Assembly: GCA_030433415.1 (NCBI GenBank)
Contig: JAUIMF010000006.1
Location: 1-64,000, forward strand
Length of the DNA: 64,000 nucleotides
Direction of reading: 5' to 3'
Source: Gammaproteobacteria bacterium
GTDB taxonomy: Bacteria; Pseudomonadota; Gammaproteobacteria; Pseudomonadales; Halieaceae
Part shown: positions 52,437-61,928 of the stretch, piece after piece
Layout: each line of letters opens with the position of its first letter
Numbering within the stretch: position 1 is the first letter of the stretch
The notes under the pieces: model-generated
The model's database searches: none
The model's input: the letters and a program-made list of their open reading frames with translations, nothing else
What the model was told of the DNA's origin: nothing
Position numbers and translations under genes: made by a program

Positions 52437-53750
52437 ATGGTTCTGCCCATGACGGAACTTGCTGAACCACTCGCGCTGCCGTGTGGCGCGACACTACCCA
52501 ATCGCCTGGCCAAGGCCGCGATGACCGAGGGCCTGGCGACAGTGGCGGGTGTACCCACGCCGGCGCTGGAGCGACTCTATGGACTGTGGTCCGATGGAGG
52601 TGCGGGTCTGCTCATCACCGGTAATGTCCAGATCGACGGGGACCACCTCGAGCGTCCGGGGAATGTGATCATCGACGGTGAACCCGACGAGACGCTGCGT
52701 TCGGCCCTGGCTCGCTGGGCCGAAGCATCGGTACGCAATGGCAATCACACCTGGGTGCAGCTAAGTCACGCGGGTCGCCAGACGCAGAAAGTCGTGAATC
52801 CGCATCCCAAGGCACCCTCCGCGGTAGCCCTGGCGCTGCCTGGTGGGCAGTTCGCCACGCCAGAGGCGCTAACTGAGAGCGAGATCGAGCATATCGTCAA
52901 TCGGTTCGCCATTGCTGCCGCTGCGGTCCGACAGGCCGGATTTACCGGCGTACAGATTCACGCGGCTCATGGTTATCTGTTGTCCCAGTTTCTCAGTCCC
53001 CGCAGCAACCTCCGTTCAGATCGCTATGGGGGCAGCCTTGAGAATCGCGCGCGCCTGTTGCTTGCCGTGGTGGCGGCGATCCGATCTGCCGTAGGTGCGG
53101 AGTTTCCCGTTGCGGTCAAGCTCAACAGCGCGGATTTTCAGAAAGGAGGGTTCGCGTTTGAAGACAGTTTGCAGGTCGCGCGATGGTTGCAGGACGCCGG
53201 TGTGGACCTCATCGAGGTGTCTGGCGGTACCTATGAACAGCCCAAACTGCTGGGCGTGGAAGGCATAGAGCCCGAAGAGGGGCAGCACGTTGCTGAATCT
53301 ACGTTGCGCCGCGAAGCCTACTTTGTGGACTTTGCCCTTGCCATGCGCGAAGCCGTATCGATTCCACTCATGGTAACCGGCGGATTCCGCACACGTGAGG
53401 CGATGGAGCAGGCACTGAACGACGGTGGTGCGTCATTGATCGGTATAGGGCGGCCCCTGTGCGTGCAGACCGACGGCCCACGGCGATTGCTGGATGGCGC
53501 AACGGAGCTGCCGCGCTACGAGCGTGAACTATCTCTGCTGCCTTCGTGGCTACAGTTTCTCACCCGCTTGTCCCTCTTTCGCACGGTCAGCACGTTCGCG
53601 GTGCAATTCTGGTACTACACCCAGCTCGACCTGCTCGGACACCACGGCACGGCCCAGCCCGACATGCCGGTGCATCGCGCCGCAGCGCGTCTTGCCCGCA
53701 ACGAAAAAGCGTTTTTGAAGGCCCGGGCAGCATTGCGAAGCGACCGTTGA
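52437..53750 (+). CDS. NADH:flavin oxidoreductase, Old Yellow Enzyme family
   Basis: The 437-residue protein is a TIM-barrel flavoenzyme. Seen: LPNRLAKAAMTEGLAT, VQLSHAGRQTQKVVNPHPKA, the conserved GVQIHAAHGYLLSQFLSPRS, RYGGSLENRARLLLAVV, and MVTGGFRTREAMEQAL. It reduces activated double bonds with NAD(P)H through FMN. A C-terminal extension of about 70 residues follows the barrel. A second ATG at 52449 is an equally possible start. No ribosome site decides between them. Confidence 0.9.
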   Translation: MVLPMTELAEPLALPCGATLPNRLAKAAMTEGLATVAGVPTPALERLYGLWSDGGAGLLITGNVQIDGDHLERPGNVIIDGEPDETLRSALARWAEASVRNGNHTWVQLSHAGRQTQKVVNPHPKAPSAVALALPGGQFATPEALTESEIEHIVNRFAIAAAAVRQAGFTGVQIHAAHGYLLSQFLSPRSNLRSDRYGGSLENRARLLLAVVAAIRSAVGAEFPVAVKLNSADFQKGGFAFEDSLQVARWLQDAGVDLIEVSGGTYEQPKLLGVEGIEPEEGQHVAESTLRREAYFVDFALAMREAVSIPLMVTGGFRTREAMEQALNDGGASLIGIGRPLCVQTDGPRRLLDGATELPRYERELSLLPSWLQFLTRLSLFRTVSTFAVQFWYYTQLDLLGHHGTAQPDMPVHRAAARLARNEKAFLKARAALRSDR

Positions 53751-53768
53751 TGCTCTGATTGCGTCAAC

Positions 53769-54155
53769 TCAACTCACAGCGCTAAACAGCAACGTCAGCG
53801 CCGCGCCCACCAGCGTAAAGAACGTCAGACTCATGCCCAGCACCCGAAAGCGGAAGTCCTCATTGGGCTTGCTCACGCCAAAGGCGTGACTCAGGCGCCC
53901 CACGACCAGGGCGGTGCCCAGCGCGTGGACCCAGTTCGCACCGGCGCCGTTGCTTTCGACCAGCGCAATCAGCAGCAGCGCCAGCGGCGCGTACTCGGCA
54001 AAGTTGCCATGCACTCGCATGGCCCGCAGCATTTCGCTGTTGCCTCCGTCGCCGACGGCGATCTGATTGCGGCGCCGGGTCCTCAGCGTGCGTACGCTCA
54101 GGGCCACGAAGAAGAGGGCGAGTATGCCGGCATACATGCCTGTGATCGGTACCAT
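53769..54155 (-). CDS. MAPEG-family membrane protein
   Basis: The 128-residue protein has four membrane helices (TGMYAGILALFFVALSVRTL; FAEYAPLALLLIALVESNGA; VHALGTALVVGRLSHAFGVS; LGMSLTFFTLVGAALTLLF). HGNFAEYAPL and GRLSHAFG are MAPEG signatures (microsomal glutathione S-transferase-like). The frame is open upstream to 54308, but MVPITGMYAG is the proper start (AGGAG-type site GGAGCAACC before it). Confidence 0.88.
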   Translation of the reverse strand: MVPITGMYAGILALFFVALSVRTLRTRRRNQIAVGDGGNSEMLRAMRVHGNFAEYAPLALLLIALVESNGAGANWVHALGTALVVGRLSHAFGVSKPNEDFRFRVLGMSLTFFTLVGAALTLLFSAVS

Positions 54156-54186
54156 GGGTTGCTCCTTCTGAGTGTGGCAGGGCCAT

Positions 54187-55410
54187 CTAGGGCGAAATCG
54201 TCGTGACTTCCAGATCCACCCATACCAGACGATGGTCGGACGACGCGCGGCGGTCTTCCACCAACCGATACAGCGCATCGTCGGACGTTGGCCAGAATAC
54301 GCCGGCATCGAGCACGCGCCATCCGGCTTTCGAGGGGATCACGTAGTCTGCCCGCATACCCCAGGCGGCGGTGTGCGCGGGTCCGAAGGGGCTGTCAGAG
54401 CGGTTCGCTCGGCCGCCGTCGCTGGTGGGTAGCAAACCCCGGCGTACCCTGGGATGGCCGAGCAAGTCGGCGATACCTTCCTGGCGCGCATCGCCTTCTT
54501 CCATCGAGGCATTGAGGTCTCCGACCACGACAAAGCGTTCTCCGCGAAGTCCGCCGCGGGTACCGGCATCGTCGTAGATGTAGTCATTGTCATCGCCCAG
54601 GTAGTCCACCCAGAAACGGATTTCGTCATGATTGCGACGCCCGTTGCGATCCTCCGGGCCGTCGAAGACCGGTGGCGTGGGGTGGCTGGCGAGCACGTGG
54701 ATCACCGTGTCGCCCAGCAGTACGGGAATGTCCCAATGGGATTTGGAGGACAGGCGCAGGTGCTGCTGCACGTCTTCGGGGTACCACGGATCGCCGTTCT
54801 CATCCCGCATGTCCACCATGAGATTGCCTGGCATGTCTTTCCAGAGAAAGTGCTGAAACTGGCGTACCGCGGATTCGTCGATGGGGTACCGGCTGAGCAG
54901 CAGCATGCCGTACTGTCCCGGGTAAAGACCGTAACCGAAGGCGTCGCCACCCACGCCGGACGCGGTGCCGTCTCGATCCAGGTCCATGCCGGAATCGACG
55001 CCGGTGTTGACCGGCCCATGGTAGAAGTAGGGGTAGTCAATGCCATCGGTGCCGCTGCGGCCCTGGGCAAGATAATTTTTGAGGAACGGTTTTACACCGT
55101 GCGCGGGGTCCGGGTGGTAGTCGAATTCATTGAGCAGAATAATGTCTGGACGAACCCGTTGGATGATCTCGGCAATATTGCCCACCTGTGGGTGATCACT
55201 GTTGCTCAGCGCGGCGGGAAGTTCGTGGCCGGACGGGGTGACACCCTTGCTGACGTAATTCCCCCCCTCCATGCTGACGTTGAACGTGGCGATGCGCACG
55301 GTAGTGCCATCGGCGCGGGCTGCGTCACCCGTCACAAGTAACAGTGCGACACAGCATGTCGCAGCTCCCATGGCAAAGCAGTGCAAGGATGATAAACATG
55401 CGGGTCTCAT
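54187..55410 (-). CDS. Secreted endonuclease/exonuclease/phosphatase-fold protein
   Basis: The 407-residue protein has a signal peptide (about 1-34). It shows the EEP-fold motifs VRIATFNVSMEGGNYV, RPDIILLNEFDYHPDP, VIHVLASHPTPPVFDG, VVVGDLNASMEEGDA and a C-terminal ASSDHRLVWVDL (catalytic His). It is likely an exported metal-dependent phosphoesterase; the substrate cannot be told. It is followed by the MAPEG gene 31 bp downstream. Confidence 0.85.
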   Translation of the reverse strand: MRPACLSSLHCFAMGAATCCVALLLVTGDAARADGTTVRIATFNVSMEGGNYVSKGVTPSGHELPAALSNSDHPQVGNIAEIIQRVRPDIILLNEFDYHPDPAHGVKPFLKNYLAQGRSGTDGIDYPYFYHGPVNTGVDSGMDLDRDGTASGVGGDAFGYGLYPGQYGMLLLSRYPIDESAVRQFQHFLWKDMPGNLMVDMRDENGDPWYPEDVQQHLRLSSKSHWDIPVLLGDTVIHVLASHPTPPVFDGPEDRNGRRNHDEIRFWVDYLGDDNDYIYDDAGTRGGLRGERFVVVGDLNASMEEGDARQEGIADLLGHPRVRRGLLPTSDGGRANRSDSPFGPAHTAAWGMRADYVIPSKAGWRVLDAGVFWPTSDDALYRLVEDRRASSDHRLVWVDLEVTTISP

Positions 55411-55504
55411 GGGTGTCCTGAACCTTGTTGAGGTCGGGCAAGGTAGCGCAGCTGTCGATGCACAGCAATTCCCTCAGCGCGCGGCTGAGCATGTACACTT
55501 CGGC

Positions 55505-55537
55505 TCGGACGCCTGAGCTGCAGCGGTTGGCGTCCGA
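55505..55537. promoter_or_regulatory. Perfect 9-bp inverted repeat upstream of the efflux operon
   Basis: TCGGACGCC and GGCGTCCGA are separated by 15 bp. The site is 70 bp upstream of the AI-2E-family gene. It could be an operator or an RNA hairpin; no T-run follows. Confidence 0.45.
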
Positions 55538-55606
55538 AAGGCGTAGATGCGCCTTGTTGCAGGCTGCGTATGCGTGGCGTCACAAGTGGGGAGTAGGGGT
55601 TACACC

Positions 55607-56695
55607 ATGAATTTCGATAAACATGCAGTCCAGGATTTCATGTCACGGGATCTGCTCGATTTTTTCATTCGCCTTGGCCTCATTGTGGTGGCGGTGGTTG
55701 CCTGCGAGGCCATATTCGCACCCTTCCTGCCGATCATGACCTGGGCGCTGATTCTTGCGGTGGCCCTGTACCCGCTGCATCTGTCGATAGCGCGGCGGAC
55801 CGGCTGGTCGCCGGGGCGCACGGCCACGCTGTTTGTGCTTACGCTGGTGCTGCTCCTGGGCGTACCCACGGTGATGTTGGGCAGCTCCTTCGCCACCCAT
55901 ATCTTCGACGTCATTGGCAACTTTGATGCGGGGGCAACGCAGATTGACCCCCCAGCCGATAGCGTGCGCGAGTGGCCTGTCGTTGGCGAGCACGTCTACG
56001 AGGTCTGGCTCGAGGCGAGTGAGGACCTGCCCGCGTTTCTCGACACGCTGCAGCCGCAGCTGAGCAATTTCTCTCGCGCGGCGCTTGAGACGGCGGCATC
56101 GACCGCGGGCACGCTGTTTTTCTTTCTCGGTGCGCTGATCATCGCGGGCATCATGATGGCCTATGGTGAATCCGGATCAGCGGCCATGGCTCGGGTGTTC
56201 TGTCGCGTTGCAGGAACAACGCGGGGTATGGCACTGCACAAGCTCGCGACGTTGACCGTTCGATCCGTGGCGACCGGGGTTGTGGGGGTCGCCTTTATTC
56301 AGGCGTTGCTGCTGGGTGTAGGCTTCATGCTGGCGGGTATTCCGGCGGCGGGTTTGCTGGCCCTGGTGGTCCTTGTGATCGGTATTCTGCAGTTACCCGC
56401 ACTCATCGTCTCCATTCCCGCGATCGCTTATGTCTGGGGCCTGGGTGATGGCGGCATGATCGTGAATGTGGCCCTCACCGTCTATCTCCTTATAGCTGGC
56501 TTTTCGGACAATGTGCTCAAGCCCATGCTGCTGGGCCGTGGCGTTGATGTCCCGATGCCCGTGGTGCTGCTGGGCGCCCTGGGAGGCATGATCAGTCAGG
56601 GTATTGTCGGCTTATTTATTGGCGCGGTGATCCTCAGTGTCGGCTATGAGCTCTTTATGGGTTGGGTAGACGACGTACCTGAAGGGAACGATTGA
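55607..56695 (+). CDS. AI-2E family (PerM-type) permease
   Basis: The 362-residue protein has about seven or eight membrane helices. The C-terminal part GLLALVVLVIGILQLPALIV and ADGGMI-like segments, with LIAGFSDNVLKPMLLGRGVD, are typical of the YdiK/PerM (AI-2E transporter) family. The start ATG 55607 follows GGGAGTAGGGG; the upstream ATG at 55547 is less likely. It opens an operon with three efflux genes (10 bp to the next gene). The substrate is unknown. Confidence 0.85.
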   Translation: MNFDKHAVQDFMSRDLLDFFIRLGLIVVAVVACEAIFAPFLPIMTWALILAVALYPLHLSIARRTGWSPGRTATLFVLTLVLLLGVPTVMLGSSFATHIFDVIGNFDAGATQIDPPADSVREWPVVGEHVYEVWLEASEDLPAFLDTLQPQLSNFSRAALETAASTAGTLFFFLGALIIAGIMMAYGESGSAAMARVFCRVAGTTRGMALHKLATLTVRSVATGVVGVAFIQALLLGVGFMLAGIPAAGLLALVVLVIGILQLPALIVSIPAIAYVWGLGDGGMIVNVALTVYLLIAGFSDNVLKPMLLGRGVDVPMPVVLLGALGGMISQGIVGLFIGAVILSVGYELFMGWVDDVPEGND

Positions 56696-56705
56696 TCCGC
56701 GATCC

Positions 56706-58247
56706 ATGCTCCGCCGCGTACTCCTGCCACTCTGCATGCTCCCCGCGCTGGTCGTGGGGGGGTGCACGGTGCTTGGCCCTGACTACACGGAGCCCGAACC
56801 CGCCTGGCTCGCCGCGTGGCAGCCGGACCTCTACGGACAGCTCGACAGTACGGTCCAAGAGCAGGACTTGAGCCGCTGGTGGCAGCGTTTTGAGGACCCG
56901 GACCTGAATGCGCTGGTCGAGGCGGTGCTGGCTCAGAATCCCGGTCTGCTGGCGTCAGGCCTCCAGGTGCTCGAAGCCCGGGCCCGCGTTGGGGGTGCCA
57001 AGGCGCTACGCCTGCCCCAGAGCCAGCAGCTCAGTGCCTCGGCGGCCTATCTTCGTCAGCGGCGCAGCGACGGTTTGCTTCCCGCCAGTGATGACAACTT
57101 TGGCAGCTACGACGCGGGTATCAGCATCGGCTGGGAGCTGGATTTCTGGGGGCGTTTTCAGCGGGGTGTAGAGTCGGCCGATGCCGCATTCTTTGCTTCT
57201 GTGGCGAATCAGCGGGATCTGCAGGTGCTGCTCACCGCCCAGGCCGTGGACCTGTACTACGCGTATCGCACCACCGAACTGCGCATCGCCATCGCCGAGA
57301 AAAATGCAGCACTGCAAAAACGTAGCTTTGAGATAACTCAGCAATTGTTCGACAGCGGTCAGGAGTCAGAGCTCGATTTACAGCAGGCGCGTACCCAGTA
57401 CCTGGCGACGCTCGCTACGATCCCAGGGCTGGAGCAAAGTCTGGTACAGATTCGCAATGCCCTGGCCCAACTGCTGGGGCGTGCGCCCCAGCAGCTCCCC
57501 GAACTCGCCAATGCCGCTGAAGCCCTGCCAGTGGTGCCGCCGCTCGCTCTCAAGGGCGTACCTTCACAGTTGCTGCTGCGCAGGCCCGATGTGCGCGCCA
57601 GCGCGTGGCAGGCGGGGGCACAATCGGCGCAAATCGGAGTTTCGCAGGCGGACCTTTACCCGGCCCTGTCACTGTTCGGATCCTTTGGCTGGTCAGGAGA
57701 CAGCCTGGGTATTACCCGCGATGGCACAACCTTCGCGGCGGGGCCGGCGATTCGCTGGAACATCTTTGACTACGGACGTATTCGAGCAAACATTCGCGTG
57801 CAGGATGCGCGGTTGCAGCAGGCGCTGGCGGCGTATGACGCGGTGGTGCTGGCGGCGGCACGGGAGGTGGACGATGCGGCGATCGCGGTGCTGAAGACCG
57901 CTGAGGCGCAATCCGTATTCCACGATTCCCGCGCTGCCGCCGAGCGTGCACTCGAACTGGCGAACCGACGCTACCGCGAGGGCTACGCGGACTTTCAACG
58001 CGTGCTCGACGCACAGCGTGCCCTGGCTGCGCAGGCAGAGAAGGAACTGATCAACGACGGCGCCCATATCTCCGCCGTGATCCAGTTGCACAAGGCCCTT
58101 GGAGGCGGCTGGCGCAGCCAGAGCCTCGAGGAAATGATTCCGGAATCGGTGCGCAGCAGCATGCGCGAACGCACAAACTGGGGCGATCTGCTCAGTGAGG
58201 CGATACCGGCGCAGCCGGGGCGAGCAACTTCAGGAGGTGGCAAGTGA
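56706..58247 (+). CDS. NodT-type outer-membrane efflux lipoprotein
   Basis: The 513-residue protein has a lipoprotein signal (LPALVVGGC, lipidated Cys20) and the NodT/TolC-type pattern with PDYTEPEPAWLAAW, and helical repeats such as AGAQSAQIGVSQADLYPALS and LFGSFGW. It forms the outer-membrane duct of a tripartite pump. It overlaps the adaptor gene by 4 bp. Confidence 0.93.
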   Translation: MLRRVLLPLCMLPALVVGGCTVLGPDYTEPEPAWLAAWQPDLYGQLDSTVQEQDLSRWWQRFEDPDLNALVEAVLAQNPGLLASGLQVLEARARVGGAKALRLPQSQQLSASAAYLRQRRSDGLLPASDDNFGSYDAGISIGWELDFWGRFQRGVESADAAFFASVANQRDLQVLLTAQAVDLYYAYRTTELRIAIAEKNAALQKRSFEITQQLFDSGQESELDLQQARTQYLATLATIPGLEQSLVQIRNALAQLLGRAPQQLPELANAAEALPVVPPLALKGVPSQLLLRRPDVRASAWQAGAQSAQIGVSQADLYPALSLFGSFGWSGDSLGITRDGTTFAAGPAIRWNIFDYGRIRANIRVQDARLQQALAAYDAVVLAAAREVDDAAIAVLKTAEAQSVFHDSRAAAERALELANRRYREGYADFQRVLDAQRALAAQAEKELINDGAHISAVIQLHKALGGGWRSQSLEEMIPESVRSSMRERTNWGDLLSEAIPAQPGRATSGGGK

Positions 58248-59353
58248 GCGAAGCAGACGCTCCCGAGACAGAAAAAACCGGCGGCAAACTCAATCGCTCG
58301 GTGCTGATTGTGGCGGCCCTGATTGCCGCGTCGCTACTTTGGTATCTGGCATCGGACCGATATGCGCCCTTTACCAGCCAGGCCCGTGTGCAGGGCTATG
58401 TGGTGGGTGTGGCACCGGAGGTGGCCGGCAACGTCACGCAAGTCTGGGTAAAAAACAATCAGGAAGTAGAGCAGGGGCAGCGCCTGTTCGAGGTGGACCC
58501 GTCGCAGTACCGCATTGCACTGGCGCGAGCCGAATCGGATCTCGAAAATGCCCGCAGTCAGGTCCAGGCGGGCAATGCCGCGGTAGCGTCGGCGCGCGCA
58601 AACCTGGATGCCGCACAGGCCAATGAATTGCGTGCACGGCAGGACTTTCAGCGCCTGAAGCGCCTGCGCGAGACCGACCCCGGTACGATTTCACTGCGGC
58701 GACTGGAGTCGTCCCAGGCATCGCTGGACCAGGCGCGGGCCAAGGTTACCGCCGCGGAGTCCGAGATTCAGCGCGCCATCGAGCAGAAAGGGGGCGACGA
58801 TGACGACAGCAATGCCATTCTGCTATCGGCGCAGGCAGCGGTAGAAAAGGCACGCCTTGACCTGGCCAATACCGTGGTGATCGCACCCTCGCGGGGTTTG
58901 ATTACGGATCTGCGCGCCGACGTAGGCCTGTACGCGGGCACGGGCAAGCCGGTGATGACGTTGATCGCGATTCACGATCTATGGATCAGCGCTGAGTACA
59001 CCGAGAATAATCTGGGGCACATGGTGGCCGGTGCCGAAGCAGAAATCGTCTTCGATGCCGTGCCTGGACGGGTTTACTCCGGCAACGTGCGTAGCCTTGG
59101 CCTGGGTATCAGCGCCGGTCAGGCCCCGGCGCCGGGCACGTTGCCGTCGGTCAGTAACGATCGGGACTGGCTGCGCCAGGCGCAGCGATTCCCCGTAGAA
59201 GTCGGCTTCGCGGATGCCGATCAGGAGCTCCAGCGACAGCTGCGCATCGGGGGCCAGGCCTCGGTGATCGTTTACAGCGACGATGCGGCGCTGACGAGAC
59301 TGTTGGGGCGCTTGTACATCCGGCTCATGAGCTGGCTGTCGTACGCTTACTGA
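58244..59353 (+). CDS. HlyD/EmrA-type membrane fusion protein
   Basis: The 369-residue protein starts at GTG with AGGAGG 6 nt upstream. It has one membrane helix (LNRSVLIVAALIAASLLWYL) and the lipoyl halves (VQGYVVGVAPEVAGNVTQVW; ARLDLANTVVIAPSRGLITD) around a long coiled coil. It connects the inner-membrane and outer-membrane parts of the pump. Confidence 0.93.
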   Translation: MSEADAPETEKTGGKLNRSVLIVAALIAASLLWYLASDRYAPFTSQARVQGYVVGVAPEVAGNVTQVWVKNNQEVEQGQRLFEVDPSQYRIALARAESDLENARSQVQAGNAAVASARANLDAAQANELRARQDFQRLKRLRETDPGTISLRRLESSQASLDQARAKVTAAESEIQRAIEQKGGDDDDSNAILLSAQAAVEKARLDLANTVVIAPSRGLITDLRADVGLYAGTGKPVMTLIAIHDLWISAEYTENNLGHMVAGAEAEIVFDAVPGRVYSGNVRSLGLGISAGQAPAPGTLPSVSNDRDWLRQAQRFPVEVGFADADQELQRQLRIGGQASVIVYSDDAALTRLLGRLYIRLMSWLSYAY

Positions 59354-59358
59354 CCGTG

Positions 59359-60408
59359 ATGCTCGCCGAGCACCGAGCGCTTCGTCTGGCCCTGGCTGCG
59401 GCGCTCGCGCTGGCGGCAGCCTACGGCCTGGCCATTCCCCTGCCATTTCTTGCGCCGGTATTCGTGGTCATCCTGTCTACGATGCCCGGACCACCCATGG
59501 GGCCAAAGGCGCTTCTGGTGCTGGTGTTGGTGATGTGCCTGGGCCTGGGGTCCGGTCTGTTGCTGATTCCCATGCTGGCGTATTACCCCGTGACAGCGAT
59601 CCTGACCGTGGCGCTTGGCCTGTTTCTCGCCATGTACATCACCCTGATCCTGGGTAAACGGGTGCCGGGCATGTTTCTGACGATCGGCTTTACGCTCATC
59701 TCCGTTGCCGGAACGGTCGATTACCTGCTCGCCATAACCGTGATTCAATCCCTGGCGCTGGCCTTGGTTATCGCCGTGATTTGCCAGTGGGTCGTGTATC
59801 CGTTCTTTCCCGAATTGCCCGGCGTTACTCCGGCACCCGAGGCGGCACCGGGACCCGAACCCTCTGCCTGGCTGGCGCTGCGTGCGGCACTGATTGTACT
59901 GCCGGCTTACCTGCTGGCGCTGACGAACCCATCTCAGTACCTCATGACCATTATGAAAAGCGTTTCGCTGGGCCAGCAGTCCTCCATGATGGATGCACGC
60001 CATGCGGGCAGGGAACTGATTGGTTCGACGTTTGTGGGCGGGATCATGGCCGTGCTGTTCTGGATGGCGCTTAAGGCGCACCCCACGCTTTGGATGTTCT
60101 TTCTGTGGATGCTCGCCTTCAGCCTGTATGCCAGTGCACGTCTGTACCGGGCGCGACCCACTAGTTTTGCTCCATCGTTCTGGGTCAATGCTCTGGTCAC
60201 CATGCTTATTCTGTTGGGTCCGGCGGTGGAGGACAGCGCCAACGGCAACGACGCCGCGAGTGCCTTCGCCATGCGTTTCGTGACCTTCGTGGCCGTTACG
60301 CTTTACGCCTGGGGTGCTCTGTACTTTCTTGAATACTGGCGTGGTCGGCGCCTGAACCTGGCGGCCACGCGGGGCCAGGCTTTGACTGCTCACAGTGATA
60401 TGAGTTAA
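59359..60408 (+). CDS. DUF2955/FUSC-like inner-membrane protein
   Basis: The protein of about 349 residues has about ten membrane helices and matches the DUF2955 pattern (RLALAAALALAAAYGLAIPL; LPFLAPVFVVILSTMPGPPM). It replaces the usual RND or MFS pump in this operon, like the AaeB/FUSC transporters. The start is ATG 59359; a GTG at 59356 is adjacent. It lies 5 bp after the adaptor gene. Confidence 0.8.
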   Translation: MLAEHRALRLALAAALALAAAYGLAIPLPFLAPVFVVILSTMPGPPMGPKALLVLVLVMCLGLGSGLLLIPMLAYYPVTAILTVALGLFLAMYITLILGKRVPGMFLTIGFTLISVAGTVDYLLAITVIQSLALALVIAVICQWVVYPFFPELPGVTPAPEAAPGPEPSAWLALRAALIVLPAYLLALTNPSQYLMTIMKSVSLGQQSSMMDARHAGRELIGSTFVGGIMAVLFWMALKAHPTLWMFFLWMLAFSLYASARLYRARPTSFAPSFWVNALVTMLILLGPAVEDSANGNDAASAFAMRFVTFVAVTLYAWGALYFLEYWRGRRLNLAATRGQALTAHSDMS

Positions 60409-60462
60409 ACGCGTAGACCAGAATCTGCGCCACCAATCGTCACACAACAATAAGGAATAACA

Positions 60463-60858
60463 ATGAGTACCTCGCTTTCTCTGCCCGCAAAAATCCTTCT
60501 GGGGCTTGCGGTCCTCTTTGGCCTTTTTTACCTCGCCATGGGAGTGCTCTGGCTTGCCGCGCCAGCGGTGGCGGCGGGGGCGCTAGGGGCTTCACTGTTG
60601 CAGGGGACGGGGTTGGTGACCCAGCTCGGAGACAGCGCGTCGTTTTTTATTTGTTCGGGCCTGTTTATGCTGCTGGGTGTAGTCCAGCGTAACAGTAGCC
60701 TGCTCTTTGCCGGGGGGCTGCTGATCGGTCTGGTGGCCCCCGTGCGGTTGTTTGTCTGGCAGTACTATCAGGCGCCGCTGACGTTGGAGCCCATAATTGC
60801 CGAGACCGTCACGTTTCTGGTGCTGATGTCGGCGGCGCGGACCGTTCAGTTGCGATAG
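60463..60858 (+). CDS. Small four-helix membrane protein, unknown
   Basis: The 131-residue protein has four hydrophobic segments (KILLGLAVLFGLFYLAMGVL; FICSGLFMLLGVV; LLFAGGLLIGLVAPVRLFVW; IIAETVTFLVLMSAA). It resembles small DoxX/DUF4345-type proteins in size, but no motif settles this. AAGGAA lies before the ATG. It may be a single gene after the efflux operon. Confidence 0.6.
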   Translation: MSTSLSLPAKILLGLAVLFGLFYLAMGVLWLAAPAVAAGALGASLLQGTGLVTQLGDSASFFICSGLFMLLGVVQRNSSLLFAGGLLIGLVAPVRLFVWQYYQAPLTLEPIIAETVTFLVLMSAARTVQLR

Positions 60859-60999
60859 AATCAGGCTTGCGGGGGCTTTGGCTGCCGCGACCCCAGGGAT
60901 TGCCGAGGCCCGCTGATTCGGCGCTGGCGACCCCCAGAAGGGTATTTAAAAGATCTTTTTTGGATCATTGTGGCGTTCAATTCAGAGGTTATTTGTAAC

Positions 61000-61362
61000 A
61001 TGAAAATTATGGTTGTCGACGACAGCAAGGCCATGCGCATGATCGTGATGAAGACCCTGCGCGACGCAGGCTTCAGCGGTCACGACATTATCCAGGCGGG
61101 TGACGGCAAAGAGGCGCTGGACCTGATTCTGGAGGACCGTCCAGACCTGGTGCTGTGTGACTGGAATATGCCCAACATGACGGGTCCGGAACTTCTGGCC
61201 GCGCTCAAGGACGAGAACATCAACCCTCCCTTCGGCTTCGTCACTACCGAAGCAACGCCGGCGATGAAAGAGCAGGCAGAAGAACTGGGTGCGCGTTTCC
61301 TGATCGCCAAACCCTTCACGGCCGACACCTTTGAAGAAACGCTTTCAGCGTATATTCGCTGA
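61000..61362 (+). CDS. CheY-like single-domain response regulator
   Basis: The 120-residue receiver domain has the acidic pair in VVDDSKAMR, phospho-acceptor Asp54 (LVLCDWNMPNMTG), Thr82/83 (FVTTEA) and Lys104 (IAKPFT). It has no output domain. The start at 61000 (MKIMVVDDS) fits other CheY proteins; an upstream GTG at 60970 is possible. It is the only CheY in the window and lies next to a possible CheX-like gene rather than with other che genes. Confidence 0.93.
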   Translation: MKIMVVDDSKAMRMIVMKTLRDAGFSGHDIIQAGDGKEALDLILEDRPDLVLCDWNMPNMTGPELLAALKDENINPPFGFVTTEATPAMKEQAEELGARFLIAKPFTADTFEETLSAYIR

Positions 61363-61430
61363 CCTTCGGGCCGGGATCGGTTCCCGGCACCTGCATTCCG
61401 GCTCGCCGCCACCCCACGAGGTAAAGTTCC

Positions 61431-61907
61431 ATGTCTGTACCCGTCCCCAATTCCGATGATCTGCGCCGCATGCTGTCGATGATGTACAGCGGTTTGACTG
61501 TCACCGAGGGCAGCCCTGTCCCCGTTGAGGATGGCAAATGTGTGGTGGCTATTTATCTCTGTGATGACGATACGCCCATCGGTGCCGCCGTTACGGATTT
61601 TCCCTTTGCCGCCTACAGCGGCGCTGCGCTGACGCGAATTCCCCCCGGTGGGGCAGAGGACGCGGCACAGTCCGGTGACCTCAGTGAAAGCATCCTTGAG
61701 AACGTGCACGAGGTCTTCAATATCTGTTCCCGTCTTTTGATGTCCAACGACAGTCCGCACCTGCGCCTGGGCCCGGTATACACCAGCCTGGCAGACGTGC
61801 CCGAGAATGAGGCGGCGATCCTGCACAATCCCGTGAGTCGATCTGACCTGGAAGTTGATGTGCCCAACTACGGCAGCGGGATGATCTCGTTCATCGGTGG
61901 GGCCTGA
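61431..61907 (+). CDS. Possible CheX/CheC-like CheY-phosphatase or unknown partner of CheY
   Basis: The 158-residue protein lies 68 bp after the CheY-like gene. It has ENVHEVFNICSRLLM, which fits the CheC/CheX active-site pattern [DSE]-x3-E-x2-N (Glu90, Glu94, Asn97), with Pro115 18 residues later. The remaining sequence (VVAIYLCDDDTPIGAAVTDF) fits an alpha/beta fold. The match is short, so this is an inference. The ribosome site is GAGGT. The stop is in the same frame as the next gene. Confidence 0.45.
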   Translation: MSVPVPNSDDLRRMLSMMYSGLTVTEGSPVPVEDGKCVVAIYLCDDDTPIGAAVTDFPFAAYSGAALTRIPPGGAEDAAQSGDLSESILENVHEVFNICSRLLMSNDSPHLRLGPVYTSLADVPENEAAILHNPVSRSDLEVDVPNYGSGMISFIGGA

Positions 61908-61928
61908 TTCCTCCGTCGGTACGGCGGT

